This document shows positions 33,355-43,893 of a stretch of 64,000 nucleotides of DNA, one piece after another (position 1 is the first letter of the stretch; each line of letters opens with the position of its first letter). Under the pieces are notes generated by a model. That model worked only from the letters and a program-made list of their open reading frames with translations, was not told where the DNA came from and made no database searches. A program made the translations under genes and the position numbers. This stretch comes from Chalara sp. BL73 (lineage: Eukaryota > Ascomycota > Leotiomycetes > Helotiales), in assembly GCA_918026815.1 (NCBI GenBank), contig CAKJVC010000083.1:124001-188000 (forward strand). The letters are read 5' to 3'.

Positions 33355-36300
33355 ATGTCAAAGAGCAACAGAGAAATCGGCGATAAAGAACCTGTGTCAA
33401 GCGATACCAAAAGGGTGGAGGTGGCTAAGTCCGGCTTGACAGAATTAACCTATTATGACTATGCCGTAGGGTGGATCTGTGCCCTGCCGAACGAGCGGGC
33501 TGCGGCGATGGCAATGTTGGATCAAAGGCATAAAGATTTGCCGAAGCCAAAGGGTGATAAGAACGCATACACTCTCGGGTCCATTGGCAAGCATAACGTC
33601 GTTATAGCCTGTCTGCCGAAAGGCAGGTACGGCACCAATTCAGCAGCGATCGTCGCAACGCAGATGGTTGGTGTTTTTCCATTTATCAAGCTCGGCCTTA
33701 TGGTTGGAATTGGTGGTGGTATTCCACTTAATACTCGACTCGGCGATGTCGTGATCAGCACACCTGGGGGCCAGTTTCCCGGTGTAGTTCAATGGGACAT
33801 TGGCAAGGCGAAGGAAGGCGGCAAGTTTGAGAGGACCGGGTCGTTGAACAACCCGCCTGACACCCTCCTGACGGCTTTGACAGCAATGGAAGCGGAACAC
33901 GACATGACCGGATCGAAAGTACCCGAGTATCTCGATGAGCTGAAACAGAAGTGGCCCAAAATGGCGAGACAGTATTTGAGGTCTGATTCGCTCAAGGATG
34001 TATTATTCAGGGCGGACTATAGCCATATTAGTAGGATCAGTACGGACCACTACTCGAACCTAGAAATAAATGGCGGCGAAGAGGATGGGGCAGAGGATCG
34101 GATAGGAGATGGGACGGAGGATGAGACAGAGGATGGGGAAGAGGATGGGGAAGGGGAGAGTTGTCGATTCTGTGATAAGGCTAAAATCGTTAAGAGAAAA
34201 CCCAGACGGAAAATGCGCATACATTACGGCTTGATCGCCTCCGGTAACCAGGTTATCAAGGACGCTACATTCCGGGATAAGCTCAACAAGGATCTCGGTG
34301 GCAACATTCTTTGTGTCGAAATGGAAGCGGCGGGGCTTATGATAAACTTTCCGTGCATTGTCATCCGAGGAATTTGCGACTATGCGGATTCTCACAAGAA
34401 CAAGTCTTGGCAAAAACACGCAGCGGCCGTAGCGGCGGCTGTTGCGAAGGAACTTCTAGGCTATGTACAACCTAGTGATGTTGATGAAGAACGTACAGTA
34501 AAAGATATACTTGATGAAAGTAAGTTGGCTTCACAAGAGAACGACAGTTACAGAAACGCTAAAGTTTGTTTGGATAGCCAAGGAGAGTATAGAAGAGGTC
34601 CGCCAGATAGTAGTAAATGGTTTCGTGGGGGCTATTGCCAGCCTGGATAATCTCCGGGGAGGTGCGAATGTTAAATGCTGCAAAGGTACACAATGTACTA
34701 ATTTCCATATAGAACAAGAGCTCCGAAAACAAAATCTCATTCTGGACTGGCTCTCTCCGATCGACTTTACCCCCCAGCAGAACGATTACATTACAAGACG
34801 CGAGCCGGGGACTGCCGAATGGCTGTTGAGCACAACACAATTTCAGTCTTGGTTGAAAACAGGTAAACAGACGCTATTTTGTCCAGGCCTCCCTGGAGCA
34901 GGGAAAACGATCCAGACATCTGCTGTAATCCACGACCTGTGCAACAGATTCTATAATGACACCACAATTGGAATTGCGTACTTTTATTGCAACTTCCGAA
35001 GGCAAGAAGATCAAAAGCTCGAATTTTTACTTGCAAATCTCCTGAAACAGCTGGCTAGGCGCCAAAACACTCTGCCAGACAGCGTGGTAAAGCTGTATAG
35101 TCAGCATCAAATTAGAAAAACACGACCCTTACTTGAAGAAATTTCAGCAACTCTACAGTCCGTTACTACAATATATTCTAAGGTCTTTGTTGTCGTCGAC
35201 GCACTCGACGAATGCCAAGAATCCGATGGCACCCGGACGAACTTGCTGAATGAGTTGTTCAGCTTGCAAAACAAGAGCGAAATAAGCCTTTTTGCAACCT
35301 CAAGGTTTATTCCAGAAATCACAGAAAGATTTCAATATTGTTTATTATTATATATCCGCCCGAGTCGAGAAGATATTTGGCATTACCTAGATACACATAT
35401 GTCTGCATTACCAGGCTTTGTCAAAAGCGATAGGGATCTCCAGACCGAAGTTAAAACAGACATAGAAGCCGCAATTGAAGGAGTGTAAGTACACTATTAT
35501 TATTCCTAACTTACCACAACCGTCTAAATTAGTTAATCAGATTTCTTCTTGCGAAGCTCTACCTGGATTCGCTAGTTGGGAAAAGGTCAAAGGCCGCTTT
35601 GCGAGAAGCGTTGAAAAGTATACGGAAAGCTTCTCAACGGCCGCATGACCAATCTAGAGCGTTATATAACGCGTATGAGAAAGCTATGGAAAGAATCCGA
35701 CTTCAGCGGGGCGACCTGCCAGAAGATGCCACCCTAATCCTCTCGTGGATTGTGAACGCCAATAGGCAACTGACAGTGCCAGAACTTCAACATGCCCTCG
35801 CTGTAGTGGCCGATACAGATAAACTAGACGAAGGAAACATTCCCACTGTTGAGCACATAACCCAGGCATGTGCCCCGCTAGTCACGATCGATGAAGAGAG
35901 CAATATTATCCGATTGGTCCACTATACGCTACAGGAATTTTTCGAGAAAACGCGAAGTGTTTGGCTTCCGAACGCACAAGCCGATATTACGAGGATTTCT
36001 ATGACATATCTCTCATTTAAAGCCTTTGACAGCGGCTATTGTCAAACAGACACAGAGTTGAAGCGGCGGCTGGAGTTATATAAGCTCTATGACTATGCGG
36101 CTTATAACTGGGGACACCATGCTCGCGAGGCTTCGACTTTATGCCCAGAAGCCATAAACTCTCCAGGGTTAATTGTAGACTTCCTCAAGAGTGAAGCAAA
36201 GGTTGCCGCGTCCAGCCAGGCGATGATGGTTTCCCAGGTTTACCACCATAAAGGCTACAGCCAATGGCCACCACAACGAATGACAGGATTACACCTTGCA

Positions 36301-37350
36301 GCATACTTTGGACTAAGGGAAGCGATAGTAGCCTTACTTGAGAATGAACACAATCCAAATAAAAAGAATACCAAAGGTGAGACGCCGCTGTCATATGCTG
36401 CACGGAATGGGCACGAGGCGGTTGTGAAGCTGCTGCTCGAGAAAGGCGCTGAACTGGAGATCGCATCTAGCTATGATAAGACACCATTGTCATATGCTGC
36501 ACGGAATGGGCACAAGACGGTTGTGAAGCTGCTGCTCGAGAAAGGCGCTGAGCTGGAGACTGTATCTAAAGATGGTCAAACGCCGCTGTTATATGCTGCA
36601 GAGTATAGGCACGAGGCGGTAGTGAAGTTGCTGGTGGAGAAAGGCGCTGAGCTGGAGACTAAATCTAGGTATGGTCAAACGCCGCTATCATATGCTGCAG
36701 AAAGTGGGCACGAGGCGTTAGTGGAGCTGCTGGTAAATAAAGGCGCTGAGCTGGAGACCACATCTAACTATGGTCGGACGCCGCTGTTATATGCTATAGA
36801 GCATGGGCACGAGGCGGTTGTAAAGCTGCTGGTAGAGAAAGGCGCTGAGCTGGAGACTAAATCTAGCAATGGTCAAACGCCGCTGTTATATGCTGCGGAG
36901 AGTGGGCACGAGGCAGTCGTGGCGCTGCTGCTCGAGAAAGGCGCTGAGCTCGAGACCACATCTAGCAATGGTCAAACGCCGCTGTTATATGCTGCAGAGT
37001 ATGGGCACGAGGCGGTTGTGAAGCTGCTGGTGGAGGAAGGCGCTGCGTTGGAGACTAAATCTAGGTACGGTCAAACGCCGCTGTCATATGCTGCAGAAAG
37101 TGGGCACGAGGCGGTTGTGAAGCTGCTGGTAGAGAAAGGCGCTGAGCTCGAGACTAAATCTAGCAATGGTCGGACGCCGCTGTCATATGCTGCAGAAAGT
37201 GGGCATAAGGCGGTTGTGAAGCTGCTGGTGGAGAAAGGCGCTAAGCTGGAGACTAAATCTAGCAACGGTCCGACACCGCTGTCATATGCTGCAAAGAGTG
37301 GGCACAATGCGGTTGTGAAGCTACTGGTAGAGAAAGGCGCTAAGCAGTAG
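33355..37350 (+). CDS. PNP-NACHT-ankyrin NOD-like receptor
   Basis: Three exons, 33355-34519, 34578-35484 and 35541-37350 (introns 58 and 56 nt, phases consistent), give about 1293 residues. The N-terminal PNP_UDP nucleosidase/phosphorylase domain (residues 30-365) has DYAVGWICALPNERAAAMAM, LMVGIGGGIPLNTRLGDVV, NILCVEMEAAGLM and VIRGICDYADSHKNKSW. An acidic Glu/Asp/Gly insert (about residues 240-265) splits it. NACHT follows: GLPGAGKT (about 493), VFVVVDALDECQES (about 592), then winged-helix-like text. Eleven ankyrin repeats (938-1293) close the protein. Repeats 2-10 are nearly identical 33-residue units (TPLSYAAESGHEAVVKLLVE). Relatives of this N-terminal domain cleave nucleosides or ATP in bacterial defence, so an NTP-depleting death effector is plausible but inferred. 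The last repeat breaks off after KGAKQ, one base before a family C LTR, so the C-terminus may be truncated. Confidence 0.92.
36382..37347 (+). repeat. 99-bp ankyrin tandem repeats
   Basis: Nine full and one partial 99-bp units in frame. Differences sit mostly at the beta-hairpin tip (SSNG, SRYG, SNYG, SKDG) and at R/E-N/S/Y before GH. Segments such as SSNGQTPLLYAAE recur in several units, as expected from unequal exchange. Confidence 0.93.
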
Positions 37351-37574
37351 TGTTGAACAGGCTAGGTCTAGGGAACAGGCTAGGTCTAGGGACCACACCT
37401 AGCCTATTAGGGAAGTTGTAGGTATGCTTGCGCAAGATGCCTACATATTTTTGCTTTTGATGATGAATCTACTTACATATGTGATACTCACGTCTGAGTA
37501 TCACAGCTCTATAAGTAGATAGATTAGTTTTGTAGATTTGAGGTTCTACAACCTTCAGTAATTGACTCGTTTAC

Positions 37575-37900
37575 TGTTGGTTCTGTAGGATACCTATCAC
37601 GTAGCAAAAGGCGCAGTAGCTATTGACTACGCTCTTGCTGGTGTGATTATGGTTGCTTGATTGATTGTTTTACTAAGATTCTACTCTACGGCTATGGAAG
37701 TGTGCGTGTCAGGAATTGGCTTACGTAATAGGCCAAGGAACAGGAAAATCTCTTACAGGTCTACAACGCAGATACAGATCATACAATACAAGCACTCAAC
37801 AGCCCGTAATCTATCGACGTGATACCTCTCTCAATATCATATTTCTGACAGTGCGGGCATGCCCCGCATGTCACGTGCTGACATGGATGGCATACCGACA
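37575..37900 (+). repeat. Solo LTR, family D, nested in family C
   Basis: TGTTGGTTCTGTAGG to CATACCGACA, target duplication TTTAC (37570-37574 and 37901-37905). It is itself interrupted by family E. Confidence 0.85.
37707..37850 (+). repeat. Solo LTR, family E, nested in family D
   Basis: 144 bp, TGTCAGGAATTGG to TATTTCTGACA, target duplication GTGCG (37702-37706 and 37851-37855). Confidence 0.88.
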
Positions 37901-37950
37901 TTTACCCTATACTCTCTGAAGGCTCCGTGACTTTCTATTTTGAACATGTA

Positions 37951-38129
37951 TGACAGAAATAGGAGATATTAGGCAGGGAATCAATTAGAGGATCTGCGAG
38001 GGTATCACGGCGATGGAATACAGGCTTGGAATAGCGATATGATGGTGATGATATTTTCTACAATTACGGCTGTAATCTGCGTGAGGTGCTCTAGCTCCTT
38101 GGCATACTCACGTAAGCCGATTCCTGACA
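37951..38129 (-). repeat. LTR, family E
   Basis: TGACAGAAATAGG to GATTCCTGACA, inverted relative to 37707-37850. The flanks do not match. Confidence 0.75.
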
Positions 38130-38176
38130 GTCCGTGGGTCGCGGAGTGATTCACGTGACTTTGGCTGCATACCAAC

Positions 38177-38350
38177 TGTCATGGCACGAGCTGTGGATCT
38201 ACAGATACAGAGGGCAGCTGTGGTACTATACGAGAATCTATAGCTAAGGAAGGAAGAGGGGGCTCGGGGAGAGCAGGCTATATATACACGAGGAGCTCGG
38301 GGAGCTCGCCTAATATGGATCACGTGTGCTTGGGAGCACGCGACGTGACA
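38177..38350 (+). repeat. LTR, family B
   Basis: 174 bp, TGTCATGGCACG to GACGTGACA, with TATA-like CTATATATACACGAGG. The flanks CCAAC and AGTTG do not match. Confidence 0.8.
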
Positions 38351-38599
38351 AGTTGTAATTTTTCTTATATAATTAACTGTATCTGTTTGTACGTAGATCA
38401 GATTAGCTACCGAATGGGGGATAGGTCATGTGACGGAGTCACATGACTCAGGAAGGGGCATATCCTCATTCCTCCATTCAACCTTCAACAATCAGATCAC
38501 ATTCAACCCAAGCAATCCACGTAAAGACGTGGTGTTGCCACGGGTAGAGTGATCCGACAGTATCCAAAGTTCGGCCAAGCCTGTGGCTGTGCAGCCAGA

Positions 38600-38807
38600 T
38601 CCGTAGCCTTCCGCCCTACTTTGATAGAACGTGAAATACTCAATGATAGTCGGAAGGAATTGGGGGATGCCACCAGGCTCTCTATTGTTCGCTATATGAT
38701 TGTATGAAGTGTGTTCTAGCAATTGTGTGTGTGAAAAGTCTTCAGCGCTAGCGTTCCCCACTTAGTCAGAGACGTGTCAGCTACCCCTGGATTCTCAAAT
38801 CCTAACA
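38600..38807. repeat. Dispersed repeat, family H
   Basis: It shares TGATAGAACGTG, CAGGCTCTCTATTGTT, GTGTGTTCTAGCAATTGTG and a terminal TCTCAAATCCTAACA with 32918-33108, and (inverted) with 31792-31925. It is probably an LTR fragment, but its left end is not resolved. Confidence 0.55.
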
Positions 38808-39051
38808 TACTTGGGTGTGGAAGTACAGCTAACCGTGCGAAATACTGCCTAGCGACTGACCTGCCTTACGTGCTTGCAGCGATGCACAATGATGCCACCA
38901 TTTCCACGAACCCTCATTCGTACAGCCTTGCGCTTCCCTTCAATACGATGAGCTGACACAACGGTTCAACACTGCATACCTTGGGAGTCACACGAATCAA
39001 ACGACATGGCATCGAATCCGTGAGGCGCCCGAGGCAGCCTTGTTGCAATAG

Positions 39052-39279
39052 AGTCACGGAGCCTTCGGAGAGTATAGGGTAAACGGGTCAATTGCTGAAA
39101 GTTGTAGAATCATGAATCCACAGAAAAATCTATCTACTTATAGAAGTGTGATACTCACACGTATCAGATACGTCAGTAGATTCATCATCGAAGGCAAAAG
39201 TACGTATGCATCTTGCGCAAGCATACCTACAACTTCCCCAATAGGCTGGGTATGGTCCTTAGACCTAGCCTGTTCAACA
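39052..39279 (-). repeat. LTR, family C
   Basis: AGTCACGGAGCC to CTGTTCAACA, about 228 bp and uninterrupted. It shows what the copy at 37351-37932 looked like before nesting. Confidence 0.8.
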
Positions 39280-39477
39280 GCTCTCCCTCGGCGGCCTCTA
39301 TTGTTCTACCACTTCACAGTATCTCTTATGGAACTATATTTCGTTGGTACTCTTTTACCCATCGCTATCTCGCTCTCTGCGCGAGACCCCAAAGATCCAA
39401 CCCCCTTGTCACCCTCGATGCTTTCTGGCGATTCCTTCCAACAGCCCTCCGTCCTCCACCTTAGAACCGACGCAGCC

Positions 39478-40640
39478 ATGGCCCCTGCAATTCAGATTCC
39501 AAAGGCAGGTGCTCTCGAAACCCTCCGGAGTGTTCTCAAACGGCGCGCCGATACCAGTCGAATACTTAAGGAGGGGCAGAAGAAGGTGCTCGGCGCGGAG
39601 GGATATTGACCTCTGGAACTTCATCTAGATAGCAAGGCGTACTTGCAACTAGCGGACACCAAAAGTACCAAAGCAAGCATTTACTACATCAGACAGAAGT
39701 TTATTCGGCACGCTCTCAATGCTTAGATATTTGTCATTACTTAAGGTTGGTAAACAGATATTGTGTCCACCGCGATATTGGGGACTGGCATACTGCTATC
39801 CGTAATGAGAACTGTTCTAAAAGGAGGATACAATTATTCCTCTATTGGATCTGCGAGACGTGTGTGGCAACCAAGCGAAAGAAGGGAAGGAGGAAGTCTG
39901 CCAATCAATACTAGCGGGACTTTAAGATGCCCTATCGACGGCTGAACAACGATTGTCGGGTAGATTAAGAGATTGTATTAGACATTGCTAGGGCAATCTT
40001 ACCTTCACAATGCCATTTCTTAATTTGCTTACCTGATAGTTTTATAGTACATTAATAATGTATTGCAGGCTGGCTTTGACCTCGACACGACGTCTCTGCC
40101 CAAGCCGGTGGTCGGAGCAGACGACCTGCTTCTACTGCTCGTCCAGCACTGGGCTCGGGATGAATCTGTCTTTCCAACAGAAGATGATCGACTTGATACA
40201 TCCACAATATTGCTATTCTTGTCCTACACAGGTTGTCGCCTTGCCGAGCTTGTTCACGCATCTAAGGGCAAGGCTAGTGAGGACCCCTTGGAGAGTTAGA
40301 TGAGGTGAAAGCCAGTGAGCTAATTGCATATGCTTTTATGCGCCTTCGCAAATACTATTCTGCTAGCATTAGTTGCGTGTTCGAGCCACTATACTACGCC
40401 CAAGGTTTATATCGACGGCAAAGGTGTGAATCTTATCCAGGCTCTTTCGCCATTAACGGCCATACTCCTGTCTATCAATACCAAGTCAGGCTTGCAGCTG
40501 AGCCCAGGGTAGTGGTCAATTACCCATATTATTATGGGGTCTTCAGAGTCAGTAATATGCGTGTCCCTTTGATTCAGCCCAAGTATGACGGGAAGGGCGA
40601 AGAATTGAGGTTGGAGTGCGTCGTATCATGATCTCTCTCT
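39478..40640 (+). pseudogene. DUF3435 (tyrosine-recombinase family) relic
   Basis: The clear block is 40063-40299: LDTTSLPKPVVGADDLLLLL, VQHWARDESVFPTEDDRLDT, STILLFLSYTGCRLAELVHA and SKGKASEDPL, the hallmark segment of fungal DUF3435 (often mis-labelled FluG-domain) proteins. Upstream pieces (QLADTKSTKASIYYIRQKFI at 39644-39705) and downstream frames (VKASELIAYAFMRLRKYY at 40302) may belong to it but are out of frame or stopped. The outer limits are therefore loose. DUF3435 proteins are tyrosine recombinases, including the captains of Starship elements. This copy lacks an intact catalytic core. Confidence 0.55.
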
Positions 40641-40912
40641 CGTCGGAGCATCCTTCTCTTCCGATGCACGGCAATAGATGAGGTGCAGCGCAGCATGATA
40701 GGTTCAAAGCAGCCATCAAAAGTTTCTGTAAGACCTTATCCTCGCCAACGCTGGTGAACCCTGTCCCTAGAATGTTTGGGTGGCGAAGACCCAGAAACAG
40801 AAACCACCCGCCAACGACCCTTGGAGCATTATGGCGTTATTTAACGAAGGTTCGTGCAAAGCGCAAATCGCACCTTACCAAATTTTCCAATGTACATGAA
40901 TTTAATAGTAAT

Positions 40913-43893
40913 CTACTCTACTTTCTTTGCCTTGAATGCTTCTATCTTCTCTACCATCTCATCGATCTTTTTGAATGCGTAATTCTCATACATCCCAGGG
41001 TAAAGAAAAGGTCTGAGATCAAATCTATCAACCTTATTAGCGTACTGAAAGCTAAGATTTAATAGTAAGCTCTAGAGCTAGGAGCGTTTCGGGAGCTCTT
41101 TGTGATACCGTTTGAGAAATCACGCTGCCTTAGCTCCCAAAACAGCTCTCAGGCTCCGAAGCCCTCACTTCTAAAATGGATTTTTTAAGCTTACCTATTA
41201 TCATCCGGCGAGTAATTCTCCGCGTGATACGATGGGGTGATAGTAGTCTTAAAAATTAGCAAACCGTGAAAGCAAAGGCGCTGCGGACCAATGAACTTAC
41301 CATCTTGTGTCGATTGATAGCAAAGAAATGGTAAAATCGCTTCACCTATCACCTTATTAGTATGGTAAAAAGCTGGAAGTTGTGGAGGGGCTCCGGAGCA
41401 TGAGAGCTGTTTCAGAAGCGCTTTGCAGTGCTGTTTGAGAGATAATACTATCTTGGCTCCTAAGACAGCTCTCAGGCTTTGGAGGTCCCGCTTCTAAAAT
41501 GGCTTTCTTATATGAGAATAAGCTTGCCTTAACAGCAACTTCTCTCGCATCCATCTTCTCTGGTGTCCACTCGTGTACTAAGTGCTGGAACATTCCATAC
41601 TGTCACATTATTAGTATAGTCAAAAGCTGGGAGAAGAGCTCTCAAGCTCCGGAGCTCCCGCTTCTAAAATGGCTTTTTGTATGATAGTAAACTTACCGGC
41701 CCTAACTTCTCTACCTTACGAAGCCTACCGAATGTTGACAGCTCGTTGTAGGTCATTCCCATATCAATTTCGTCGGACTGTACGTAGTCTTTGGTGATAG
41801 GCTCTAGTTCAGCAGTAGGGGTCGCATCGAGGAATTCTTGGAGGATTGGGAGGTTGAGCTTCTTTTCGGCATATGCAATAAAACGCTTTAGATCTGTCTT
41901 GCTGATTCCGCCAATGGGATTGATATCGGCACTGTTGAAGCGTGTTAGTAATGTATCCTAGCGATGAGGGGGCTGAGATAGTAAAGGAGGGATAGAAGAA
42001 GGATGGGAAGGTGACCTCGAACAATCATATTTGGTCAGGTATCCTGGAAACTTGTTAGCAATGCTGACAGGGATATCATGCTTTCCTAGCTCAAAAGACT
42101 TACCTCGTAAACACTCATCAACGTTCGCGGATCCAAGGACTAACAGACTCCCCGCCCCTGGTCTCTTCCTTGTAGTCGGCAACATCTGCGCAAATGTGTA
42201 CGCGATCACCATTCTCGATCTTGACTGGATATTCTGGAGCGCAAGATTCTCCGCTGGGGTTCCGCCATACATCTTGAACTTCGGCTCGAATCCCGTAGCT
42301 CCTGCGAGAATGCCTTTGGCTCCATGATACATATCATCAATATCGGCTTCGGTATGGTATGCGCCGATAGCTTCTGCCAGTTCTTTAGCTCTTTGTCTTG
42401 TTTCTGGGGATGATTGTGTTGACATTCCCATGTAGATTGTATGGAAGATCTTGTTGCAGAGATCTTGTGCGCTGCTGGGAAGCCAGCCGTCCTTCTCGTA
42501 TGGCCCTGCGATCCGCTTGACGTCTGCAATGACTTGCTTATTGCCGTCCTTGATTGCCTGGATGACAAGCGTGCACATACTGAAGACTAAGGTGGCGGTT
42601 GAGGCGCTATCTATGCCACCACTAAGGGGAACGAGCAAACCGGCTGCTTTTGATCTCCTCAAATAGTCCCACATCCAGCAGGCAGGACCCAACGCGATCT
42701 CTTCCTCAGGGGTGTGATATCTCGGTTCCACCTTGCGCGAAGGCTTGATTTCCGGATCGAAGTCTTCCCAAGCAGAAAGACTGAAGTTTGCTTTGACGCG
42801 TTGATACTTTGGCGCTTGGATGCTCTGCATGCCTCTTGCCGGCGCGAAACGGTGGCTTCGAACTTCTTCTAGATCTACGACTGCCGTAATGACTTCGACA
42901 TCGTTCAGTGAGAATTGACTGGCTTGGGCAACTATTTCGCCATTAATAATTATCATGGCGCTTCCGTCGTAGTAAAGGCGATCACCATCGCATCCTTGTT
43001 GGTTGGCGTAGAGATATACGCCACCGGATTTTTGAGTTGCTTCTAAGATCAGGGATATCCGTTGGTTCAGTTTTCGCCTGGGAGAGTTACCCATATGTTC
43101 TTTCGCGCGGTATATGTGGGCTTGGAATGATGGAAAGAGGCGTGACTTACAGATTGTGATGACTTCCGCTGCTGTTGGTGAAGATCTCCACCCCATCAAG
43201 ACCCATCCCGATATGCGGAGAATCAGGTGTGAAGAGCTCTTCGCAAGTCTCCGCCCCAAGGCAAGTATCCTTCAATGAAATAACAGCATCGCCAAACAGA
43301 ACCGTGTCTTCTCCCTGTAGTTTCTGGATCATGCGGGGCAGAAAATATTCCTCAACGTATCTTGGGCGCGTCCATGGGATGAAGAACCTCATCTCTCGAT
43401 AATTTCCATCATTAGCCAAGAAGAGTTTTGGTCTGATCAGCAAGATCTTTCCGTCCAAAGCGAGAATGCGGCAGTTGAAGCGGTTGTTGCGGTGCGTGAC
43501 AGGCATGCCGATATCGAGGAGGATCCCACCACATGACTCGTCTTGGAGAATTGTGGCGAGCATATCCCAGCAGTGGAAGTACAGATCTGGTTCCAGGAAA
43601 TGGTCAAGACATCCGTAGCCACATATCTCCAATTCTGGGCCAACGCGTAGCTTTGCGCCTGCAGCTTTGGCTTTCTGGATGCTCTCGATTATGCGGGCGG
43701 TGTTTCCCTCGAAATCTAAAGCCCATTGATCTGTAGTATGTCAGCATATGTCACTTCTAACGTACAGTTAAGTCTACGAAAGTCGCATGGCGCCAATGCC
43801 TTCCTACCCAGCCTACCCTGACCCAACTCCGAACGATAGTGAAGAAGGAAACTTACTTAAGTTGCATGTTGCAACAGTAATGAGATGCCCCAT
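40913..43893 (-). CDS. QNS1: Glutamine-dependent NAD+ synthetase
   Basis: Nine exons (43893-43857, 43730-43151, 43077-42104, 42043-42016, 41931-41697, 41599-41528, 41345-41301, 41247-41195, 41024-40913) splice to 711 residues, the normal length. It makes NAD+ from nicotinic acid adenine dinucleotide, ATP and glutamine in the cytosol. The glutaminase (CN-hydrolase) domain starts [20 protein letters not shown]. It has the Glu in [15 protein letters not shown], the Lys in [13 protein letters not shown] and the nucleophile Cys in GAETCEELF. The synthetase domain has the PP-loop [67 protein letters not shown], then [19 protein letters not shown] and [15 protein letters not shown]. The intron at 41932-42015 has a perfect TACTAAC branch site; the one at 41346-41527 uses a GC donor. 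Introns at 41025, 41346 and 41600 are copies of one another. This intact housekeeping gene sits inside a repeat-rich region. Confidence 0.95.
41025..41194 (-). repeat. Introner-like intron 1 of NAD+ synthetase (170 nt)
   Basis: In sense direction it starts GTAAGCTT and contains TCCATTTTAGAAGTGAGGGC and GAGCCTGAGAGCTGTTTT. It ends TTAGCTTTCAGTACGCTAAT followed by AAGGTTGATAG. Both ends match the introns at 41346 and 41600. The centre has inverted repeats (GGGAGCT... against ...GAGCTCCC). Confidence 0.9.
41346..41527 (-). repeat. Introner-like intron 2, GC-AG (182 nt)
   Basis: In sense direction the donor is GCAAGCTT instead of GT. It carries GCCATTTTAGAAGCGGGACC and AAGCCTGAGAGCTGTCTTAG. It ends CCAGCTTTTTACCATACTAA followed by TAAGGTGATAG. 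Flanking exons join in phase ([11 protein letters not shown]). Confidence 0.9.
41600..41696 (-). repeat. Introner-like intron 3 (97 nt)
   Basis: In sense direction it starts GTAAGTTT and carries GCCATTTTAGAAGCGGGAGC and GAGCTTGAGAGCTCTTCT. It ends CCAGCTTTTGACTATACTAA followed by TAATGTGACAG. It is the same element with the central part missing. Confidence 0.9.

Larger units (their letters stand above)
37351..37932 (+). repeat. LTR, family C, carrying two nested LTRs
   Basis: It starts TGTTGAACAGGCTAGG directly after the receptor stop codon and ends near CTCCGTGACT. A 20-bp word GGGAACAGGCTAGGTCTAGG is duplicated at the start. It contains a palindromic TTGTAGGTATGCTTGCGCAA stretch. Its sequence is interrupted at TTTAC by family D. 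Inverted copies lie at 39052-39279 and 50332-50566. No duplication flanks the whole element. Confidence 0.75.

Noticed and set aside
34520..34553. 34-nt intron between PNP and NACHT exons
   Set aside because: It is in phase but too short for fungal splicing; the 58-nt intron 34520-34577 also keeps the frame and is preferred.
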